In this document: piece after piece, positions 14,426-22,709 of the stretch
Layout of the letters: the number at the start of each line of letters is the position of its first letter
How positions within the stretch are numbered: the stretch's first letter is position 1
Assembly (NCBI RefSeq): GCF_003269065.1
Contig: NZ_QLTA01000035.1
Coordinates: 1 to 55,050, forward strand
DNA length: 55,050 nucleotides
Source of the DNA: Paracidovorax anthurii
Lineage (GTDB): Bacteria > Pseudomonadota > Gammaproteobacteria > Burkholderiales > Burkholderiaceae_C
Reading direction: 5' to 3'
Notes under the pieces: generated by a model
What the model was told of the DNA's origin: nothing
What the model saw: only the letters and a program-made list of their open reading frames with translations
Database searches by the model: none
Translations under genes and position numbers: made by a program

Positions 14426-16639
14426 ATGTCTCAACAGGATTGGGCCGCGCAGGCCCTGCAGTCTTTCGATGCGGTGGTGCAGGCCACCGACGGTTTCCGC
14501 AGCCGCGGCGGGCAGCGGCGCATGGCCGAGCAGGTGGCGCACACCTTCGCGCGAGCGCAGCTCGGCAAGGTGGAGGAGGGCGATGACGGCACCCCGCCCG
14601 CGCCCGCGCGCGCCATCGCCGTGGTGCAGGCCGGCACGGGCGTGGGCAAGTCGCTCGCCTACAGCGTGCCGGCGATCGCCATGGCGCTCTCGCGCGGCAC
14701 GCGGGTGCTGATCTCCACCGCCACGGTGGCGCTGCAGGAGCAGCTCGTGCACAAGGACCTGCCGGCGCTGGCCGCGCGCATGCCGCAGCCCTTCCAGTTC
14801 GCGCTGGCCAAGGGGCGCGGGCGCTACGTGTGCAAGCTCAAGCTCGAACGCCTGGCCGGCACGGGCGAGGCGGGCGACGACGGCCCGGACGACGACCTCT
14901 TCGCCGAGGAGGAAGCCGCCGCCCGCGCGGCCCGCCCGCGCCACGAGACCGAGGCGCGCATGAAGTTCTACGCCACCATGGCCGACGTGCTCGCGCGCGG
15001 CGCCTGGGACGGCGACCGCGACACGCTCGAATCCCCGCCCGAGCCCGAGGTGTGGAGCCCCGTGGCGGCCGAGGCCAGCTCCTGCACCGGCAAGCACTGC
15101 CCGGCCTTCAGCCAGTGCACCTACTACGACCGGCGCAAGGCGCTGGTGGCCGCGCAGGTGATCGTGGCCAACCACGACCTGCTGCTGTCCTCCATCGGCG
15201 CGCGGCTGCTGCCCGAGCTGGACAACTGCCTGCTCGTGATCGACGAGGCCCACCACCTGCCCGCCACCGCGCTCGACCAGTTCGCCTGCGAGGCCGACCT
15301 GAGCCGCCTCACCTGGATCGACAAGCTCGCCAGCCGCGCGCTGCGCATCGGCACGCTGGTGGAGGTGGAAGAGGTGGCCGACATCCCCAACCACTCCGCG
15401 CGCCTGCGCACCGCGCTGCAGGACGCCGCGCGCACCGTGATGGACGTGTACGGCGAGGAACTGCGCGCCCCCCGGCCCGCCTGGGGCGGCGCACGCGCCG
15501 GCACAGCCCGCCCCCCAGCCGCCGGCATGCCCACGCGCGCCCGGGTGGCCGGCGGCGCGCTGCCCGATGCCCTGGTGGAGCCTTTCGCTCAGGTGGCGCA
15601 CCACGCCAACGGCTTCCTCGACGCGCTGCGCGCCGTCGCCAAGGCCCTGCGCGCCGAGATCCGCGACAAGCCCGAGGAGGGGCGGCGCCTGTCCGCGCTC
15701 TATGCGCAGATCGGCGCGCTCGCACCCCGGCTGGAGGGCGTGCACGACGCCGCCCAGCTGCTGCTGCAGGACGCGCCCGAGGGCGCCGTGCCCGCGGCCA
15801 AGTGGTTCACGCTGGCGGTGGATGGCGACTACATCGTCGTCAAGGCGCACGCCAGCCCCGTGCTGCCGGGCAACACGCTGCGCCACCACCTCTGGTCGGC
15901 CGTGCGCGGCGCGGTGCTCACCTCGGCCACGCTCACGAGCTGCGGGCAGTTCGACTTCTTCCTGCGCGAGGCGGGCCTGCACGGCGACGAGGCCGTGGCC
16001 ACGCTGGAGGTGCCCAGCCCCTTCGACTACGCGCTGCAGGGCACCTTCATCGCCTCCGAGACGCACGCCGACCCGCGCCAGGCGGCCGATTTCACGGCCG
16101 AGATGGTGGACGCGCTCTTGAGCGACCTCGCCATGGTGGAGGCCGGCGCGCTGGTGCTCTTCACCTCGCGCGACCAGATGCGGCAGGCCGTGGACGCGCT
16201 GCCCACCGCCATGCGCAGCGTGGTGCTGGTGCAGACGCAGATGCCCCGCGCGCAACTGCTCGCGCGCCACCGCGAGCGCGTGGCGGCGGGCGAGCCGTCC
16301 ATCATCTTCGGCATGCAGTCCTTCGGCGAGGGGCTCGATCTGCCGGGCGCGCTGTGCGAATCGCTCTTCATCACCAAGCTGCCCTTCGCGCCGCCCGACG
16401 ACCCCGTGGGCGAGGCGCGCGCCGAGTGGCTGCGCGGCGCGGGGCGCGACCCGTTCAGCGAACTCGTGGTGCCGGCCACGGCCATCCGCCTCGCGCAGTG
16501 GGTGGGCCGCGCCATCCGCACCGAGGAGGACCGGGCCCACGTGTATTGCTACGACAAGCGCCTCGTGCGCACGGGCTACGGCCAGCGGCTGCTGCAGGGG
16601 CTGCCGCCATTCACGCTGCAGCGGCGCGGGCCCGGATGA
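14426..16639 (+). CDS. dinG: DinG-like ATP-dependent DNA helicase (XPD family, Fe-S)
   Basis: A 737-residue superfamily 2 helicase. Walker A is QAGTGVGKS (about residues 70-78); Walker B/DEAH is VIDEAHH. The iron-sulfur cysteines are in YVCKLK and SSCTGKHCPAFSQC, and a C-terminal motif VI is in RLAQWVGRAIRTEED. It unwinds DNA 5' to 3' and resolves R-loops and replication-transcription conflicts in the DinG family. A Pro/Ala-rich insertion follows GEELRAP in the middle. A perfect 11-bp stem-loop ends the gene. Its own promoter is probably in the 110 bases upstream. Confidence 0.88.
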   Translation: MSQQDWAAQALQSFDAVVQATDGFRSRGGQRRMAEQVAHTFARAQLGKVEEGDDGTPPAPARAIAVVQAGTGVGKSLAYSVPAIAMALSRGTRVLISTATVALQEQLVHKDLPALAARMPQPFQFALAKGRGRYVCKLKLERLAGTGEAGDDGPDDDLFAEEEAAARAARPRHETEARMKFYATMADVLARGAWDGDRDTLESPPEPEVWSPVAAEASSCTGKHCPAFSQCTYYDRRKALVAAQVIVANHDLLLSSIGARLLPELDNCLLVIDEAHHLPATALDQFACEADLSRLTWIDKLASRALRIGTLVEVEEVADIPNHSARLRTALQDAARTVMDVYGEELRAPRPAWGGARAGTARPPAAGMPTRARVAGGALPDALVEPFAQVAHHANGFLDALRAVAKALRAEIRDKPEEGRRLSALYAQIGALAPRLEGVHDAAQLLLQDAPEGAVPAAKWFTLAVDGDYIVVKAHASPVLPGNTLRHHLWSAVRGAVLTSATLTSCGQFDFFLREAGLHGDEAVATLEVPSPFDYALQGTFIASETHADPRQAADFTAEMVDALLSDLAMVEAGALVLFTSRDQMRQAVDALPTAMRSVVLVQTQMPRAQLLARHRERVAAGEPSIIFGMQSFGEGLDLPGALCESLFITKLPFAPPDDPVGEARAEWLRGAGRDPFSELVVPATAIRLAQWVGRAIRTEEDRAHVYCYDKRLVRTGYGQRLLQGLPPFTLQRRGPG

Positions 16640-16647
16640 GGCCGCGC

Positions 16648-16676
16648 GGGAAGGGCGCCCGCGCCGCGCCCTTCCC
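16648..16676 (+). terminator. stem-loop terminator after the helicase gene
   Basis: GGGAAGGGCGC (16648-16658) and GCGCCCTTCCC (16666-16676) form a perfect 11-bp stem with a 7-base loop, starting 9 bases after the helicase stop. A T-rich run follows (TCTTTCATTT). Confidence 0.55.
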
Positions 16677-16691
16677 ATGCTCTTTCATTTA

Positions 16692-16722
16692 AATTGCACA
16701 CAATTAATTAGCGTGATAATAT
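16692..16722 (+). promoter_or_regulatory. promoter with MarR-type operator, upstream site
   Basis: AATTG-CACA-CAATT (16692-16705) is an OhrR-like dyad. It overlaps TTGCAC (16694-16699), which is 17 bases ahead of TAATAT (16717-16722); GATAAT at 16715 is an alternative -10. The site ATTAGCGTGATAA (16707-16719) is repeated in inverted orientation at 16798-16810. This probably serves the esterase-marR operon and is repressed by the MarR protein at 17937. Confidence 0.55.
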
Positions 16723-16797
16723 TCAGGCACTCCACGGCACGCGGAACCCTTCCCCCCCGGTGCCGGGGAGCCGCCAGCGCGATGACGCCCTCGATAG

Positions 16798-16810
16798 TTA
16801 TCACGCTAAT
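16798..16810 (-). promoter_or_regulatory. MarR-type operator, downstream inverted copy
   Basis: TTATCACGCTAAT is the exact inverse of the 13-base site at 16707-16719, 78 bases away, within the untranslated leader of the esterase gene. Two such sites could support looping or cooperative repression by MarR dimers. Confidence 0.5.
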
Positions 16811-16842
16811 CATTAGCACTCCATACGATAGAAGGACACGCC

Positions 16843-17850
16843 ATGCACGCCGCCAAATCCCTCCTTGCCGTCACGGCCCTCGCGATCGCCGCGGGCACCG
16901 CCCACGCCCAGCCCGAACGCCATACGCAGAGCTTCCTGAACGCCCTGGCCGCCGGTGGCGGCAAGCCCCTGGAGCAGCTGACCCCGCAGGAGGCCCGCGC
17001 GGTGCTGGAGGGCGCGCAGTCCGGCGTGAAGCTGGTGCTGCCCCCGGCCGAGGTGTCGGAAAAGCGCATCCCGGTCGAAGGCGGCGAGGTGCTGCTGAAG
17101 ATCGTGCGCCCCGCGGGCGCCAAGGGCCAGGTGCCCGCGTTCATGTTCTTCCACGGCGGCGGCTGGGTGCTGGGCGACTTTCCCACGCACGAGCGCCTGA
17201 TCCGCGACCTGGTGGCCAGCTCCGGCGCGGCGGCCGTGTACGTGGACTACACCCGCTCGCCCGAGGCCGGCTACGGCGTCGCCATCCGCCAGGCCTATGG
17301 CGCCACCCGCTGGGTGGCCGAGAACGGCCGCCAGATCGGCGTGGACGGCAGCCGGCTCGCCGTGGCCGGCAACAGCGTGGGCGGCAACATGGCGGCCGTG
17401 GTGAGCCTGATGGCCAAGGAAAAGGGCACACCCAAGATCCGCTTCCAGGCGCTGCTGTGGCCCGTGACGGACGCCAACTTCGACACCCCCTCCTACCAGC
17501 AGTACGAGAGCGGCTACTTCCTCACGCGCAACATGATGAAGTGGTTCTGGGACAACTACACCACCGACGCCGCCAAGCGCAGGGAGATCCATGCCTCGCC
17601 CCTGCAGGCCTCCACCGAACAGCTCCAGGGCCTGCCGCCGGCGCTGATCCAGACCGCCGAGCTCGACGTGCTGCGCGACGAGGGCGAGGCCTATGGCCGC
17701 AAGCTCGACGCGGCCGGCGTGGACGCGGTGGTGACGCGCTACAACGGCATGATCCACGACTTCGGCCTGCTCAACCCCCTGGCGCACCTGGCGGGCACGC
17801 GCACGGCCATGGAGCAGGCCGGCGCCGAGCTGCGCAGGCACCTGCGCTGA
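16843..17850 (+). CDS. secreted alpha/beta hydrolase, HSL-type esterase
   Basis: A 335-residue alpha/beta hydrolase with a signal peptide (MHAAKSLLAVTALAIAAGTAHAQ, cleavage near residue 23). The HSL-family oxyanion motif is FFHGGGWVLGD. The nucleophile elbow is GNSVGGN rather than the usual GDSAGG. The acid and histidine are likely in ELDVLRDEG and MIHDFGL. It should hydrolyse short acyl esters in the periplasm. A marR gene follows 86 bases later and probably controls it through the operators at 16692-16810. The natural ester is unknown. Confidence 0.85.
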   Translation: MHAAKSLLAVTALAIAAGTAHAQPERHTQSFLNALAAGGGKPLEQLTPQEARAVLEGAQSGVKLVLPPAEVSEKRIPVEGGEVLLKIVRPAGAKGQVPAFMFFHGGGWVLGDFPTHERLIRDLVASSGAAAVYVDYTRSPEAGYGVAIRQAYGATRWVAENGRQIGVDGSRLAVAGNSVGGNMAAVVSLMAKEKGTPKIRFQALLWPVTDANFDTPSYQQYESGYFLTRNMMKWFWDNYTTDAAKRREIHASPLQASTEQLQGLPPALIQTAELDVLRDEGEAYGRKLDAAGVDAVVTRYNGMIHDFGLLNPLAHLAGTRTAMEQAGAELRRHLR

Positions 17851-17936
17851 CCCGCCCGGCCCCCGGGGCGCGGCGCGCGGCCGCCTCCGGGGGCCCCTCC
17901 TGGCGCCGTTAAGATGCCGGCTCACCAGGAGGGGCG

Positions 17937-18374
17937 ATGAGCAAGGTCAAGGATGCGCTGTTACTCGATCAGCAGCTGTGCTTCAGCATCTATTCCACCT
18001 CGCTGGCCGTCATGCAGGCCTACAAGCCCCTGCTGAAATCGCTCGGCCTCACCTACCCCCAATACCTCGTGATGCTGGCGCTGTGGGAGCGCGACGGCAT
18101 CCCGCTGAAGGCGCTGGCGGAGCAGCTGCACCTGGACCCGGGCTCGCTCACCCCCATCGTCAAGCGCCTCGAAGCCGACGGGTTGCTGCTGCGCGAACGC
18201 GACCCGGCCGACGAGCGCAGCCTCGCGCTCGCGCTCACGCCCCGGGGCCGGGACCTGCGGGCCGAGGCCGCCCGCGTGCACGCGGCCTTCGCCCAGGCCT
18301 GCGACCTGTCGGACGACGCCCTGGCCCGGCTGCGCCAGGAACTGCAGGCGCTGCGCGGCCGGCTGGAGGGGTGA
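17937..18374 (+). CDS. MarR-family regulator, OhrR type
   Basis: A 145-residue MarR-family winged-helix repressor. LDQQLCFSIYST near the N-terminus carries a cysteine (about residue 15) at the position of the peroxide-sensing cysteine of OhrR. GLTYPQYLVMLALWE and LHLDPGSLTPIVKRLEADGLLLRERDPADERS are the DNA-binding and wing segments. It probably senses organic hydroperoxides or a related electrophile and represses the esterase promoter. There is no ohr gene adjacent; the two OsmC genes in the window are 3.6 kb and more away. Confidence 0.87.
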   Translation: MSKVKDALLLDQQLCFSIYSTSLAVMQAYKPLLKSLGLTYPQYLVMLALWERDGIPLKALAEQLHLDPGSLTPIVKRLEADGLLLRERDPADERSLALALTPRGRDLRAEAARVHAAFAQACDLSDDALARLRQELQALRGRLEG

Positions 18375-18420
18375 AGCGCGGCCTCCCGGAACTCCTGGAG
18401 GACTATTTTGGGCCGAATCG

Positions 18421-18468
18421 GCTCCATGTCGCCGGTTTCATTGGGCTTTCAGCTATGTTTTCAATAGC
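18421..18468. repeat. interspersed ATGTCGCCGG/GCTAT hairpin repeat, copy 2
   Basis: GCTCCATGTCGCCGGTTT is followed by the hairpin GCTAT-GTTTTCA-ATAGC (18452-18468). The preceding bases (GGGCCGAATCG) also match copy 3. The hairpin overlaps the stop codon of the substrate-binding protein gene, between convergent genes. Confidence 0.6.
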
Positions 18469-19637
18469 AAACCCATCCCCCGGGCACGGCGGCGCGCGCG
18501 GCCGCTGCCGTCGATGATCGCGATCTCGGTGAACAGGCTGCCCTCGCGCCGGCCGCCCTGGAACGAGAGGTCGTAGCCCCCCAGGTCGATGCGCGGCGTG
18601 CGGTTGAGCGCGTCGGCCAGCGCGCGGCCGTCCACCGCCGCGCTCCGCCCGGCGGCCGCGAGGCGGATGCCCTGGCCGATGGCCTTGGCAACGAGGAAGC
18701 CCTCGAACGTGGCGAGCGAGGTGACGCTGTCGGGCTTCTTGGCCGCCAGCATGAGCTGGTGGAACTCGCGCACCACGGGGATGGACTGGCTCGACAGCGC
18801 CGGAAACACCTGCGTGAGGCCCACGCCCCGCGCCCGCTCCACGCCCGCCTCCTGCACCAGCTTGACCGGGTCCAGATCGGAGATGCCCACGAGCTGGGCA
18901 TGCCCGCCCGCGCCCTTGTAGGCCTGCACGAAGGCGCTGGCGGCCTTGTGGCCGGCCACCATCACGATCACCTGCGCGTCCACGCCGCGCAGCGTGCCCA
19001 GCGCGGGCTGGACGTCGGACGTGGTGCGGTCGTACGGCGCGGAGGCGACGAGCTTGAGCTTGCGCTGCTCCAGCGCGGCCTGCAGCGCCGCCAGGCCCGT
19101 CTTGCCGTAGGCATCGTCCTGGTAGAGCGCCGCGAACTTGGTGATGCCGATGGCGCCCGCCATCTGCGCCACGATCTTGGCGATCTCGGTGGAGTAGCCC
19201 GCCCGCACGTGGAAGACATAGGGGTTCACCGGCTCGCGGATGACCTGCGAGCCCGAGCGCGTGGGAAACACCGGAAGGCCGTGCTCCTCGGGAATCTTGG
19301 CCTCGATGAGCGCCTGCGTGTTGCTGGTGGCGAACGAGATCAGCGCCGCCGGCTTGGCCGCCAGGAGCTTGCGCGCGCCGGCCACGGTCTTCTCGGGCTT
19401 GAAATCGTCGTCCTCGAACACCACGCGCACGTCGGCGCCCAAGGCCTGGGTGCGCTGCGCATCGGCGAAATACGTCTCGACGCCCAGGGCCACCTGCTTG
19501 CCCACCTCGGCGGCGGTGCCGCTGGTCAGCGGCGCCACCATGCCGATGGTGACCGGCGCCGCGGCCCGCGCGGAAAGCCCCATCCAGGGAAGGGCCAGGG
19601 ATGCGCCCAGGCGGGCGGTGAAAGCTCGGCGTTGCAT
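18453..19637 (-). CDS. branched-chain amino-acid-type ABC transporter substrate-binding protein
   Basis: A 394-residue periplasmic binding protein of the LivJ/Leu-Ile-Val type. The N-terminus QRRAFTARLGASLALPWMG has a twin-arginine-like start and an ARAA cleavage region. The mature part has IGMVAPLTSGTAAEVG, GARKLLAAKPAALI and FPTRSGSQ, as in this family. It delivers a ligand (amino acid, amide or aromatic acid) to an ABC importer, but no permease or ATPase gene is nearby. The C-terminal end is Arg-rich and coincides with an interspersed repeat, so the last residues may have been supplied by the repeat. Confidence 0.85.
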   Translation of the reverse strand: MQRRAFTARLGASLALPWMGLSARAAAPVTIGMVAPLTSGTAAEVGKQVALGVETYFADAQRTQALGADVRVVFEDDDFKPEKTVAGARKLLAAKPAALISFATSNTQALIEAKIPEEHGLPVFPTRSGSQVIREPVNPYVFHVRAGYSTEIAKIVAQMAGAIGITKFAALYQDDAYGKTGLAALQAALEQRKLKLVASAPYDRTTSDVQPALGTLRGVDAQVIVMVAGHKAASAFVQAYKGAGGHAQLVGISDLDPVKLVQEAGVERARGVGLTQVFPALSSQSIPVVREFHQLMLAAKKPDSVTSLATFEGFLVAKAIGQGIRLAAAGRSAAVDGRALADALNRTPRIDLGGYDLSFQGGRREGSLFTEIAIIDGSGRARRRARGMGLLLKT

Positions 19638-19835
19638 GGAATGGCGCTCCTTCTGGAGGGAAACGACGGGAACAACAAGGGCGGGCACCCGCGCACGTTC
19701 GGCAAGCCCCCACCCGCGGCAGCGAGCATCGTAGTGTTTTGTTACGCCACCACCCACCCTGTGGCGCCATTCGCACAAAAACGCAGGCCGGCCGGGGCGG
19801 CGGGCCGGCAGGGCGGGGGAACGACAATCCCCCGC

Positions 19836-20507
19836 ATGTCCTCCGCTTCCTGCATCGCCGTCATCGACTTCGAAACCACCGGCATGGTCCCCGCCCAGGG
19901 CGCCCGGGCCACCGAGGTGGCCATCGTGCTCGTCGATCGCGAGGGCCGCGCGGTGGACCGCTTCCAGAGCCTCATGAAGACCGGCGCCTGGCTGCCGCCC
20001 TTCATCGTCCAGCTCACGGGCATCACGCCGGCCATGCTGGAGACTGCGCGCCCCGCCGACGCGGTGATGCGCGAGGCCGCCCGCTTCGTGGGCGACGCGC
20101 CCATGGTGGCGCACAACGCCGCGTTCGACAGCCGGTTCTGGCAGGCCGAGCTGGCGCTCGCCGGCCAGCCCGCGCCGCATGCCTTCGCCTGCACGGTACT
20201 GCTGTCGCGGCGCCTCTATCCCGAAGCCCCGAGCCACCAGCTCGGCCGCATCGTGGACCACCTGGGCCTGCCGCGCGCCGCACGCGCCCACCGCGCCCTG
20301 GCCGACGCCGAGATGGCCGCCGCGCTGCTCGGCCGCATCCAGCACGACCTGCGCACGCGCCACGGCATCGCCGATCCTGGCCACGACCTGCTCGGCGCAC
20401 TGCAGCGCTGCGCGCGCAAGGGCATGGACCAGTGGCTGGCGCGGCATGCGATGGCGCAACGGCCGCTGCCGGGGCTGGCCACCGCGGAACGCCCATCGGC
20501 GCCATAG
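19836..20507 (+). CDS. DnaQ-like DEDDh 3'-5' exonuclease
   Basis: A 223-residue exonuclease domain protein. Exo I is VIDFETTG (residues 8-15), Exo II is VAHNAAFDSRFW and Exo III is HRALADAEMAA, giving the full DEDDh set with two metals. It removes nucleotides from DNA or RNA 3' ends; the gene could serve proofreading or repair. It is divergent from the substrate-binding protein gene, and converges with the MocR gene. Confidence 0.87.
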   Translation: MSSASCIAVIDFETTGMVPAQGARATEVAIVLVDREGRAVDRFQSLMKTGAWLPPFIVQLTGITPAMLETARPADAVMREAARFVGDAPMVAHNAAFDSRFWQAELALAGQPAPHAFACTVLLSRRLYPEAPSHQLGRIVDHLGLPRAARAHRALADAEMAAALLGRIQHDLRTRHGIADPGHDLLGALQRCARKGMDQWLARHAMAQRPLPGLATAERPSAP

Positions 20508-20646
20508 GCGGCGCGCGGGGGCTGCGGCCGCTCCGGGTGGAACGTGCTGGACTGGAACCAGCCGGCCATCGGCTTGCACCGCGCCTTGGCGCGCCGGCAC
20601 CCCGAAGGCGCCACGCAGAGCCCCGGGCAGGCCGCCGGGCGCGGCG

Positions 20647-21963
20647 TCAGAACACCGCGTGCGTGCGCGCCCGGGCCGGCGCCAGGGCGTCGGCCAGATC
20701 GCGCGCGAGCGGGCCTACTTCGTCCCCGCGCAGCGCGCCGAGGCTGATGCGCACGGCCGGCCCGCCCGCGAGCCGGAAGGGCGCGCCCGCCTGCACGGCC
20801 CAGCCGCGCGCGGCCAGTGCCGCGACGGCGGCGGGTTCCGCGTCCACCGGCACCCACACGTGCAGGCCTTCGCCGCCCGTGGCCAGGACCGCGCCCTGGG
20901 AGCGGAGCGCGAACTCCAGCGCCTGCCGCCGCCGCGCATAGGCCTGCCCGGCCCGCGCCAGCTGGCCCGAGCCGTCCGCATCCCGCCAGAGCCGCGCCGC
21001 CAGCGACTGCAGCAGGCGGCTGACCCAGCGCGGCCCGGCGGCCTGCTGGGCACGCAGCGCCTGCATGAGCGCGGGCGGGCCGGCGGCCAGCGCCACGCGC
21101 AGATCGGGCCCGAGGAACTTGCCCACCGAGAGCACATAGAGCCAGAGCGGCGGCAGCGCGTCGGCCGGCGCCAGAGGCTCCTGGCTGAGCGGGCCCCAAT
21201 GGTCGTCCAGGATGCACAGCAGGTGCGGCCGGGCCAGCAGCAGGCGGCGCAGCGCCCGCCAGCGCGGCGCCGAGAGCGCGCAGCCCGTGGGGTTGTGGGC
21301 GCGCGGCGTGAGCACCAGCGCGGCGCAGCCGTCCAGCACTTCTGCGGGCGGAACGATGACGCCCTGCGCATCCACCGGCAGCGGCACGGGCTTGAGCCGC
21401 AGCGACTGCAGCAGCGCGGCCATCGGCGGCCAGCAGGGGTCTTCGAGCGCCACGCGGTCGCCCGCGCGCGCATGCTGGCGCAACGCGCGCTCCACCACAT
21501 CGAGCGTGCCCGAGAACACGCCCGTGGCCTCCGTGGGCAGGCCCTGGCGGGTCAGCCAGGCGTGCGCGGCCTCGCGCCAGAGCGGGGCCTCGGCCGGGCC
21601 GCCATAGCCCTCTCCGGCATAAAGGCCGGGCCACGCGTCGGCGCGCAGCCGGGGCAGGAGCGCCGGGTCCACATCGCCGCTGGCCAGGTCGCGCAGGCCC
21701 TGCGGCAATGCCTGCGCCCCGTGCGGCAGCGGCAGCGCCGCCGCCACGCGGGTGCCCCGCCGCCCGTCCGTCTCCAGCCGGCCCGCATCGCGCAGGCGCG
21801 CATATGCGGCCGCCACCGTGTTGGGATTCACGCCCAACTGCGCGGCCAGCGCGCGCACGGCCGGCAGCGCCGCGCCGGGCGCCAGCGCGCCGGAGCGCAA
21901 TTGCGCCTCGATGCTGCCGGCGATTTCAGCGGCGGAATCACCATTGAATGACCATGAATCCAT
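20647..21963 (-). CDS. MocR-family regulator (GntR HTH fused to aminotransferase), PtsJ-like
   Basis: A 438-residue fusion. Residues 1-75 form a GntR winged helix (LPAVRALAAQLGVNPNTVAAAYARLRDAGRLET). The rest is a fold-type I aminotransferase domain with HNPTGCALS and the PLP lysine in SVGKFLGPDLRVA. MocR proteins use PLP or a PLP-linked amino acid as effector. The shape resembles PtsJ, the regulator linked to pyridoxal kinase in enterobacteria, but no vitamin B6 gene is adjacent. A palindrome overlaps its start codon, which suggests autoregulation. Confidence 0.85.
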   Translation of the reverse strand: MDSWSFNGDSAAEIAGSIEAQLRSGALAPGAALPAVRALAAQLGVNPNTVAAAYARLRDAGRLETDGRRGTRVAAALPLPHGAQALPQGLRDLASGDVDPALLPRLRADAWPGLYAGEGYGGPAEAPLWREAAHAWLTRQGLPTEATGVFSGTLDVVERALRQHARAGDRVALEDPCWPPMAALLQSLRLKPVPLPVDAQGVIVPPAEVLDGCAALVLTPRAHNPTGCALSAPRWRALRRLLLARPHLLCILDDHWGPLSQEPLAPADALPPLWLYVLSVGKFLGPDLRVALAAGPPALMQALRAQQAAGPRWVSRLLQSLAARLWRDADGSGQLARAGQAYARRRQALEFALRSQGAVLATGGEGLHVWVPVDAEPAAVAALAARGWAVQAGAPFRLAGGPAVRISLGALRGDEVGPLARDLADALAPARARTHAVF

Positions 21964-21981
21964 ACATTGATCTTAATGTAT
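21962..21981. promoter_or_regulatory. inverted repeat at the MocR start, candidate operator
   Basis: ATACATT (21962-21968) and AATGTAT (21975-21981) form a perfect 7-bp inverted repeat with a 6-base spacer, overlapping the MocR start codon. The surrounding 70 bases are AT-rich and include GTAC pairs, marking the promoter region of the regulator. Confidence 0.5.
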
Positions 21982-22189
21982 TGGTACGAATGATTTTTTG
22001 TACTAGTTCAATTTCTTCAGGTGGATTTTCTTGTGAGAAAGACGGAATTCCATGCCGATGCGCCGGCATGCGCGGGGCCGGGGCGCTGGCGATGCCAGGA
22101 AAGGAAAACCGGGCGTTGCGGGCCATGGGCCACGCGATGGAGCGGATCGCGCCTCTCGCCTGCCCCAGGCGCGGAGAACGCCCGGCCGA

Positions 22190-22609
22190 TCACGGCGCCG
22201 AAGGCGGCGTGGGTGCGTATTTGTCGCCCACGGCTTCGCGCAGCGGATGCGTGTCGTAGACGATGTGCATCTCCCGGATGCGCGCGCTGCCTTCCGCGAA
22301 GCTGAACACATCGACACAGGTGAACGCCACCTGGCGGCCATCGCTCAAAGTCCAGTCGTACCGGAAGTAGGCGGCCACGCGGACGGTGCCGCCCGCGGGT
22401 TCGACCGAGGCCATGAGATCGATCGGCGTGATCACGCTGGCCGCGGAGGCCTGGGCGAGCTTCCGGAAGAAGTCGCCCGCCCGCAGGGTGCCGAGGAAGG
22501 GCGAGTGCACGATGCCCTCGGGTTCGAAGCAGGCGATCAGGCCTTCGGTATCGCCCGCGTGCAAGTGGGCAAGGTAGGTCCTGACGGTGGCGAGCGGTTG
22601 TTGCGGCAT
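22190..22609 (-). CDS. SnoaL-like/NTF2-fold protein
   Basis: A 139-residue single-domain protein of the SnoaL/nuclear transport factor 2 fold: ATVRTYLAHLHAGDTEGLIACFEPEGIVHSPFLGTLRAGDFF at the start, and VAAYFRYDWTLSDGRQVAFTCVDVFSF as the core strands. Such proteins bind or isomerise small hydrophobic molecules; no reaction can be assigned. It is divergent from a LysR gene 100 bases away, which probably controls it. Confidence 0.75.
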   Translation of the reverse strand: MPQQPLATVRTYLAHLHAGDTEGLIACFEPEGIVHSPFLGTLRAGDFFRKLAQASAASVITPIDLMASVEPAGGTVRVAAYFRYDWTLSDGRQVAFTCVDVFSFAEGSARIREMHIVYDTHPLREAVGDKYAPTPPSAP

Positions 22610-22709
22610 GGGAGGGAGCCTTTCGCGGCGCAGTGGTTGCAGCGCACAGCTTTCCCGCTTCGGCCTGCCCCGGCAAGGGGCGGCAGCGGCAGATATATAA
22701 ACCGCGTTG

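Noticed and set aside
18403-19827. Alternative minus-strand frame across the substrate-binding protein gene
   Set aside because: Low-complexity translation in another frame; the LivJ-like frame has a signal peptide and family motifs.
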